Program-made: the position numbers and the translations under genes
Source: Saliniplasma sp051745305
Lineage (GTDB): Archaea; Thermoplasmatota; Thermoplasmata; Halarchaeoplasmatales; Halarchaeoplasmataceae
NCBI GenBank assembly: GCA_051745305.1
Contig: JBNJDY010000032.1
Coordinates: 1-16,137, forward strand
Direction: 5' to 3'
DNA length: 16,137 nt
In this document: positions 11,753 through 16,137 of the stretch, piece by piece
Numbering within the stretch: the stretch's first letter is position 1
How the letters are laid out: the number at the start of each line of letters is the position of its first letter
Notes under the pieces: generated by a model
What the model was told of the DNA's origin: nothing
Database searches by the model: none
Seen by the model: the letters and a program-made list of their open reading frames with translations, nothing else

Positions 11753-11766
11753 ACTTAAATATTAAA
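11753..11766 (+). promoter_or_regulatory. TATA box of hisS
   Basis: ACTTAAATATTAAA is centred about 26 bases before the ATG at 11785, which points to a leaderless transcript. Confidence 0.5.
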
Positions 11767-11784
11767 TTAACTATGTAGCCAAAT

Positions 11785-13023
11785 ATGATAGAAAGACCGC
11801 GGGGAACACGAGACCTAAATCCAAACGAAATGGAGATCAGACGCAAGATAGAACAAAAGCTAAGAAATCTATCTTTAAATTTTGGCTATAGAGAGATATT
11901 GACTCCGACTTTCGAACATACTGAACTCTTCACAAAAAAGTCAGGTCCAGACATTGTCAATGAACTTTATCACTTTGAAGACAAAGGTGGCAGAGATATA
12001 GCATTGCGTCCTGAATTTACAGCATCCGTTATCAGGGCATACAATGAAGGGATGAGAGAACTTCCCAAACCGTTGAAATTATTCTACTTTGGTCCCTCAT
12101 TCAGGTATGAAAGACCTCAATCAGGACGATATAGAGAGTTCTGGCAATTTGGAACTGAACTGATCGGACCGGATACCGCAAGAGCGGACGCGGAGAACAT
12201 CGCATTAGCTTATAATTGTGTCAAAAATATCGGACTTGATGAATTCGAGTTGAGGGTCTCGAATCTAAAAATACTCGATCAATTTTTAAAAGAAAATGAC
12301 ATCGATACCGAAAAAAGACAGGATATCTATCACAAGATCGATAAGGATGAGCTTGAAGAGGTCTCTAAAGAGTTCTCATTAGGTTCGGATCTGATCGATT
12401 TACTTGATGTAGAATTGGATGAGATGTCAGAAATCCTTGAGGACTCTGAGTCTGTAGAATATCTAAAAGAGGTCTTGGATATCCTGAAATATTACGGTGT
12501 CGAAGAGAAATACCTTACAGTTGACATCGCAACCGTTAGAGGTCTAGATTATTACAAGGGCGTGGTCTTTGAGGTAGATGCTGACAATCTAGGTGCTGAA
12601 AAGCAAATATTAGGTGGTGGGGATTACAACCTTGGAGATATATTCGGTATAGACATATCGTCCAAAGGATTTGCAATGGGGTTTGATAGGAGCATACTTG
12701 CTCTCGAAAACGAAGGAAAATTACCTGAAATGGATGAGATGGATTGTTATATCATACCTATAGGTGAAGAGAGTTTCGAGTACTCGTATGAAATTCTTAG
12801 AGAGTTGAGGTCAAGGGATGTAATAACAGATATCGATTTGATGGATAGAGGCGTTGGAAAAGCCCTCGGATACGCTGATAAAAATGATTTCAAGTACGCT
12901 CTTTTGATCGGTGGTAACGAAGTAGAGGATAAGACAGTCACTATAAAGGAAATGCATTCTGGTGATCAAAGAACCATCGGAAAGGACGAGTTCCTTCGAG
13001 AGGTCGGTGAGAAATGGAATTGA
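11785..13023 (+). CDS. hisS: Histidyl-tRNA synthetase
   Basis: HisRS charges tRNA-His. It is a class II synthetase of 412 residues, the normal length. The N-terminal RPRGTRDLNP motif is diagnostic. Motif 1 lies near REILTPTFEHTELF, and motif 2 reads FRYERPQSGRYREFWQFG with the ATP-binding Arg. The HisA motif is RGLDYYKGVVFE, and motif 3 is near GFAMGFDRSI. The C-terminal anticodon-binding domain follows (about 320-412), with LMDRGVGKALGYADK. There is no ribosome binding site; the start is set by the TATA spacing and family N-terminus. The stop overlaps the start of the next gene by 10 bases, so the membrane protein is translated from the same mRNA. Confidence 0.97.
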   Translation: MIERPRGTRDLNPNEMEIRRKIEQKLRNLSLNFGYREILTPTFEHTELFTKKSGPDIVNELYHFEDKGGRDIALRPEFTASVIRAYNEGMRELPKPLKLFYFGPSFRYERPQSGRYREFWQFGTELIGPDTARADAENIALAYNCVKNIGLDEFELRVSNLKILDQFLKENDIDTEKRQDIYHKIDKDELEEVSKEFSLGSDLIDLLDVELDEMSEILEDSESVEYLKEVLDILKYYGVEEKYLTVDIATVRGLDYYKGVVFEVDADNLGAEKQILGGGDYNLGDIFGIDISSKGFAMGFDRSILALENEGKLPEMDEMDCYIIPIGEESFEYSYEILRELRSRDVITDIDLMDRGVGKALGYADKNDFKYALLIGGNEVEDKTVTIKEMHSGDQRTIGKDEFLREVGEKWN

Positions 13024-13637
13024 AACTGTTTGGAAGAAAGATCAACAAGATACCATTAGTCCTTTTCCTAATAACCATACTTTATACATCTGGCCTATTC
13101 ATAGCTCCTCTCACTCTGGAACCGGGAACAGTGGAAGGATTAGAGGGTAATGCTAACATGTTGGATTACCAGGAAAAATGGCAGGAACTACCTGTTTATC
13201 ATCGAGTAATTTACACTTTTAGTGATTTTAACTGCCATCAAAAACACTATCGTTCTCATTACTTAAACGGTAATCAGATACCGGTGTGTGCTAGAGATGT
13301 GGGGATATTTTCTGGATTGAGTCTTGGACTTTTTGTTATGATGTTTATAAAACCTGAAAGAGACTACAAAGACATTTTATTGAAATTGTTACCGATGAAA
13401 ATGAATCTATCAAACTCTCAAAAATCGTATCTGCTGGTCTTCTTAGGTGCATTATTCGTCTTACCCATGGCCCTTGACGGAGGGATCCAGTTGGTTACAG
13501 CGTATGAAAGCACAAACCCTATGAGGCTTTTAACTGGTATTATATTTGGCTTTGGTTTCAGTGCATTTGTATCGGCTATTCTTTTATCTGCAGGTGTTGA
13601 GATCACGGAAACTCGGAAATCTCGTGCTGAGAGATGA
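13014..13637 (+). CDS. DUF2085-family membrane protein
   Basis: This is an integral membrane protein of 207 residues with about four hydrophobic segments (roughly 12-33, 95-112, 137-157 and 170-192). Between the first two lies FNCHQKHYRSHYLNGNQIPVC, which with the following ARDVGIFSG matches the DUF2085 signature of CHQ, RS, GNQ and CxR. Many members have a second CxxC-like cysteine (CARC); here the position is Asp (CARD). Function of the family is unknown; the Cys-His group could bind a metal. GGTGA at 13006-13010 precedes the ATG, which overlaps hisS by 10 bases. The pairing with hisS looks like simple operon packing. Confidence 0.8.
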   Translation: MELKLFGRKINKIPLVLFLITILYTSGLFIAPLTLEPGTVEGLEGNANMLDYQEKWQELPVYHRVIYTFSDFNCHQKHYRSHYLNGNQIPVCARDVGIFSGLSLGLFVMMFIKPERDYKDILLKLLPMKMNLSNSQKSYLLVFLGALFVLPMALDGGIQLVTAYESTNPMRLLTGIIFGFGFSAFVSAILLSAGVEITETRKSRAER

Positions 13638-13653
13638 AAACGGTCACACAAAA

Positions 13654-13663
13654 CTTATATATG
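13654..13663 (+). promoter_or_regulatory. TATA box of the eS8-SRP19 operon
   Basis: CTTATATATG is centred about 38 bases before the eS8 ATG and predicts a leader of about 12 bases, including the GAGG at 13688-13691. Confidence 0.6.
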
Positions 13664-13696
13664 GTTTTATTACTGCTTCGGATTTGAGGATTCACG

Positions 13697-14077
13697 ATGA
13701 CATTATGGCAAGGTAAATCCAAAAGAAAAGTCACAGGTGGAAGAAGAAGATACGCAAGGAAGAAACGTAAGTTCGAGATCAGTCAGGATTTCGAAAAACC
13801 GGTGATCGGTCCAGAGAAAAGGAAATTGGTCCGGTCTCTTGGTGGAAATCAGAAAAATAGAGTGGTTAATGCGGAGTATGCTAATATAGCCGATAGAGAA
13901 GGCAACGTACAAAAAGTTGAAATAAATAACGTACTGGAAAACCCTGCAAACCCGAACTATGTACAGAGAAATATCCTTACAAAAGGAGCTAAAGTCGAAA
14001 CTGAGATAGGCAAAGCTGTGATAACTTCTAGACCTGGTCAGGATGGGGTTGTAAACGCCATACTGGTAGAGGAATAG
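13697..14077 (+). CDS. rps8e: Small ribosomal subunit protein eS8
   Basis: This is a 30S component of 126 residues, typical for the archaeal form. The start LWQGKSKRKVTGGRRRYARKK is the family signature, and NPNYVQRNILTKGAKVETEIG with TSRPGQDGVVNA closes the beta-barrel. The N-terminus is strongly basic for rRNA binding. The next gene, SRP19, starts 4 bases after the stop; the two are commonly linked in archaea. Confidence 0.97.
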   Translation: MTLWQGKSKRKVTGGRRRYARKKRKFEISQDFEKPVIGPEKRKLVRSLGGNQKNRVVNAEYANIADREGNVQKVEINNVLENPANPNYVQRNILTKGAKVETEIGKAVITSRPGQDGVVNAILVEE

Positions 14078-14081
14078 ATTT

Positions 14082-14372
14082 ATGGCTCTAAAGAAAAGGA
14101 ATACATGGGTCATATATCCTGAATATTTTGATAAAGACAAATCAAAGAATGAAGGTAGAAGAGTTCCGAAAAAATACGCGGTTTCCTCTCCTGAACTCCG
14201 GGAAATAAGTAAGCTTCTCAAAGAGTTTGATATACCTAACATGAAGGAAGACCATAAAGCTCATCCAAGTACTTGGTATGAGAAAAACGGTCGTATCATC
14301 ATTAATAAACAAAGTATATCCAAACAGAAATTTTTGAAACAGCTCGGTAAGAAGCTTAGAGAACGAAGATGA
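14082..14372 (+). CDS. srp19: Signal recognition particle protein SRP19
   Basis: SRP19 binds the tips of helices 6 and 8 of 7S RNA and helps SRP54 to assemble, so that secretory and membrane proteins are targeted co-translationally. It has 96 residues, normal for archaea. Key parts are WVIYPEYFDKDKSKNEGRRVP at the N-terminus, HPSTWYEKNGRIII in the middle and a basic C-terminal helix ending KKLRERR. It is co-transcribed with eS8 with only 4 bases between, so translation is probably coupled. Its stop codon TGA touches the stop of the minus-strand endA gene: TGATCA at 14370-14375 holds both. Confidence 0.94.
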   Translation: MALKKRNTWVIYPEYFDKDKSKNEGRRVPKKYAVSSPELREISKLLKEFDIPNMKEDHKAHPSTWYEKNGRIIINKQSISKQKFLKQLGKKLRERR

Positions 14373-15422
14373 TCACGGGGTAACTCTTTTTATTCTGAAA
14401 TAAACTGGTTTATCATTCTTTTGTCTAGCATAAATAAACGTCTTTTTAACACTGTGGGCAACCCTCACAGATTTACTTATATTATACCATGAAGTAGTAA
14501 AATCCTTAGGAACAGGTTCTATAATAAATTCAGCATGATGATGATCCGGATCACCTTTATAACATCTAAATGCTGTCCCGTACTTGAAACCTGTTTTGGG
14601 AATCATATTGTTATCACGTAGATGACTGTATATATTGTATTTCAAATCAAAATTGTCGTCTTTTTGAGAACCGTATCCTTTCAACTTTTCGAAACTGAAA
14701 TATTCTTCTTTGGACTCATTTTTCACATCTAGATATCCGTTTTCCACGAGATATAAAGATTCTAAAAGAGATATCTCGATATTATCATCTATTATATTCC
14801 CAAAAAACTGATCATCATATAGTATAGAGTTCGACTCGTCGATGATACATTTGTATCCGTGCAAGTTTCCTTCGATCCTTTTTCCGTCGTATTTTTCAAC
14901 TTTACCGTTTACGACTAATGTCGATATTTTATAGTAGGTTACATCACCTTCTAGATCAAGCAGGCCGACTATCATAGTCTTTTTTAATTTGTTGATCACA
15001 TTGTACATCTCTTCGATCTCTTTTATAGAAAACGTATCAGTTTCTAGGTTAGCTTTTAACCAGTATCTCGTGGGTGTTTTTCCAGGTCCACCACCTCTAG
15101 GGAACACTCTAAAATCGGCCGGGTCGGATGCCTTCTTTACGACGTAACCTCTCAACCGCATATCCCTGTAAACCGGATAGATAACATCAAACCTATCATC
15201 ATTTTCTACAGCTTTTTCCATCAAAACATCTTTAGATATATCCTCACCATCAGGGTCTACAACTTCCAGTCGCTGAGCTTCGATCAAGTAGATAGCCTCT
15301 AACAGATTTAATTCTACTCCACCTCCAGACAAAGGTTTACCGAAGTAACCTTTATTGTAAAGTCTGTTCCCTTCTTTCTCGTCTTCAACTATTACCCCGT
15401 GACCATCTAGCTTACCTGGCAC
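14373..15422 (-). CDS. endA: tRNA splicing endonuclease, two-repeat archaeal type
   Basis: EndA cuts the bulge-helix-bulge motif at intron borders of archaeal tRNA and rRNA precursors. This protein has 349 residues, twice the size of the homotetrameric form, and contains two EndA units. The N-terminal unit (GYFGKPLSGGG then LLEAIYLIE) is degenerate. The C-terminal unit (FFGNI then LLESLYLVE) keeps the catalytic residues Tyr281 in FKYGTAF, His296 in HHHAEF and a Lys at 326 or 327 in AHSVKKTF. This is the homodimeric architecture known from euryarchaea. The start is GTG at 15422; no upstream in-frame alternative exists because TAG precedes it. It is probably leaderless. Confidence 0.93.
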   Translation of the reverse strand: MPGKLDGHGVIVEDEKEGNRLYNKGYFGKPLSGGGVELNLLEAIYLIEAQRLEVVDPDGEDISKDVLMEKAVENDDRFDVIYPVYRDMRLRGYVVKKASDPADFRVFPRGGGPGKTPTRYWLKANLETDTFSIKEIEEMYNVINKLKKTMIVGLLDLEGDVTYYKISTLVVNGKVEKYDGKRIEGNLHGYKCIIDESNSILYDDQFFGNIIDDNIEISLLESLYLVENGYLDVKNESKEEYFSFEKLKGYGSQKDDNFDLKYNIYSHLRDNNMIPKTGFKYGTAFRCYKGDPDHHHAEFIIEPVPKDFTTSWYNISKSVRVAHSVKKTFIYARQKNDKPVYFRIKRVTP

Positions 15423-15447
15423 TATATCAGGACGGCTATCAAAACTT

Positions 15448-15458
15448 AACTATTAAAA
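15448..15458 (-). promoter_or_regulatory. TATA-like element of endA
   Basis: Minus-strand TTTTAATAGTT lies about 30 bases before the GTG start and would give a transcript starting at or within a few bases of the start codon. Match to the consensus is moderate. Confidence 0.4.
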
Positions 15459-15504
15459 TCTATTCTTTATCTTACGGGTGTGTTTTTAATGATATTTACT
15501 AGTC

Positions 15505-15516
15505 AAATATATATAA
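15505..15516 (+). promoter_or_regulatory. TATA box of the GGCT-like gene
   Basis: AAATATATATAA is centred about 30 bases before the ATG at 15541, with no ribosome binding site, indicating a leaderless transcript. Confidence 0.6.
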
Positions 15517-15540
15517 GAAATAATTTTCTAATTATATTAT

Positions 15541-15951
15541 ATGAATAACTTGTTCGTGTATGGGACTTTGATGTATGAAGATGAAGAACCTAGTTTCAGT
15601 ATAGATCTGAATAAATATCTGATTGAAAGTAAAAGGGGCGAAGTCAGAGGTGATCTATACGTTGTCGAGGGTTTTCCATTCCTTGATCCAGAAGGTAGTG
15701 GGACAGTTGAAGGAAAACTGCTATCACTTTCAGAAATCGATGTAGTATTAAGTAAGTATGACAAGATAGAGGGAGCAGATGAACGGGAACCATTCTTTGA
15801 TAGGAAGGTAATGGACGTTAAACTTAAAGACGGTTCTGAAGTCGATGCTTATTGTTATGTAGGAGGTAAGAGTTTGATAAAATGCTTCGGAAAATCTGAG
15901 TACAAAGTTGATGCATCATGTTGGGAAGATATTAAAGGTAGATGGGAATAA
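15541..15951 (+). CDS. Gamma-glutamylcyclotransferase-like (GGCT/AIG2 fold) protein
   Basis: This 136-residue protein begins NNLFVYGTLM, the YGTL motif that forms the substrate pocket of the GGCT fold. It continues with RGDLYVVEGFPFLDPEGS and GTVEGKLLSL, then YDKIEGADEREPFFDRKVMDV, where the Glu of the KIEG segment is in the place of the usual catalytic acid. The C-terminal region carries three cysteines. Family members act on gamma-glutamyl amines or peptides, but in archaea the substrate is unknown. It appears to be a single gene; the next gene has its own AT-rich promoter region. Confidence 0.85.
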   Translation: MNNLFVYGTLMYEDEEPSFSIDLNKYLIESKRGEVRGDLYVVEGFPFLDPEGSGTVEGKLLSLSEIDVVLSKYDKIEGADEREPFFDRKVMDVKLKDGSEVDAYCYVGGKSLIKCFGKSEYKVDASCWEDIKGRWE

Positions 15952-15993
15952 CATATACAAAAAATTAAAGTCGATCTTTTCTAATGTGTTTTC

Positions 15994-16137
15994 ATGAGGT
16001 TAAAAGTACTGGTTGTATCTGATATCCATGGATCTATCAAATCTATCAACCGAATAAACGCAGTGATTCATAATCATGAACCGGAGATGTTAGTTGTATG
16101 TGGAGATATCACAAATTTTGGTGATAAAGAAGAAGCT
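15994..16137 (+). CDS. Calcineurin-like metallophosphoesterase, N-terminal part
   Basis: The gene runs off the window after 48 codons. The start RLKVLVVSDIHGS contains the metal-binding DxH (Asp10, His12), and LVVCGDIT holds the GD of the next metal site. This is the metallophosphoesterase fold, of the small archaeal YfcE/MJ0936-like kind; the substrate cannot be told. The ATG at 15994 is set by the family start; AAAAAATTAAAG (15958-15969) about 30 bases upstream may be its TATA box. Confidence 0.82.
   Translation, partial: MRLKVLVVSDIHGSIKSINRINAVIHNHEPEMLVVCGDITNFGDKEEA

Overview
The window reads as a piece of an uncultured archaeal genome, most likely from the euryarchaeal side (Thermoplasmata, Methanonatronarchaeia or a neighbouring lineage; I cannot fix the class). 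Evidence: ribosomal protein eS6 with aIF2-gamma, eS8 with SRP19, an archaeosortase, a two-repeat archaeal tRNA splicing endonuclease, a PolB2-type DNA polymerase cassette, and archaeal promoters. Many genes have a TATA box centred about 26 bases before the start codon (leaderless transcripts); others use a GGTG or GGAGGTGA ribosome binding site. The DNA is AT-rich and gene-dense, on both strands. No insertion sequence, prophage or CRISPR array is visible.

Layout. 1-2250: eS6 and aIF2-gamma, then a stand-alone 5S rRNA gene on the minus strand that is about 100 nt too long. 2300-3400: archaeosortase A, convergent with and overlapping a small ubiquitin-like (SAMP/ThiS-type) gene. 3430-6366: a three-gene overlapping operon of a RecA-fold protein without Walker A, a small charged protein, and a divergent family B DNA polymerase with altered catalytic motifs. 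6437-7017: a 34-residue six-cysteine zinc-ribbon protein and a RidA-family protein. 7018-7462: tRNA-Thr(UGU) with partial tRNA duplicates and nested hairpins. 7463-8002: rubrerythrin. 8090-9570: a ribbon-helix-helix regulator followed by a truncated FtsZ-family GTPase, recalling the haloarchaeal cdrS-ftsZ2 locus. 9609-11088: QueF-family enzyme divergent from carbamate kinase. 11168-13637: flavin-reductase-like protein divergent from hisS, which overlaps a DUF2085 membrane protein gene. 13697-15422: eS8-SRP19, stop-to-stop with endA. 15541-end: a gamma-glutamylcyclotransferase-fold protein and the start of a metallophosphoesterase.

Most genes serve translation, RNA maturation and protein targeting (eS6, aIF2-gamma, 5S, tRNA-Thr, HisRS, eS8, SRP19, EndA, QueF). 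The most noteworthy items are the expanded 5S rRNA, the PolB2/RecA-like cassette, the RHH plus truncated FtsZ pair, and the tRNA-derived repeat cluster. All family calls are from reading the sequence; no database search was run.
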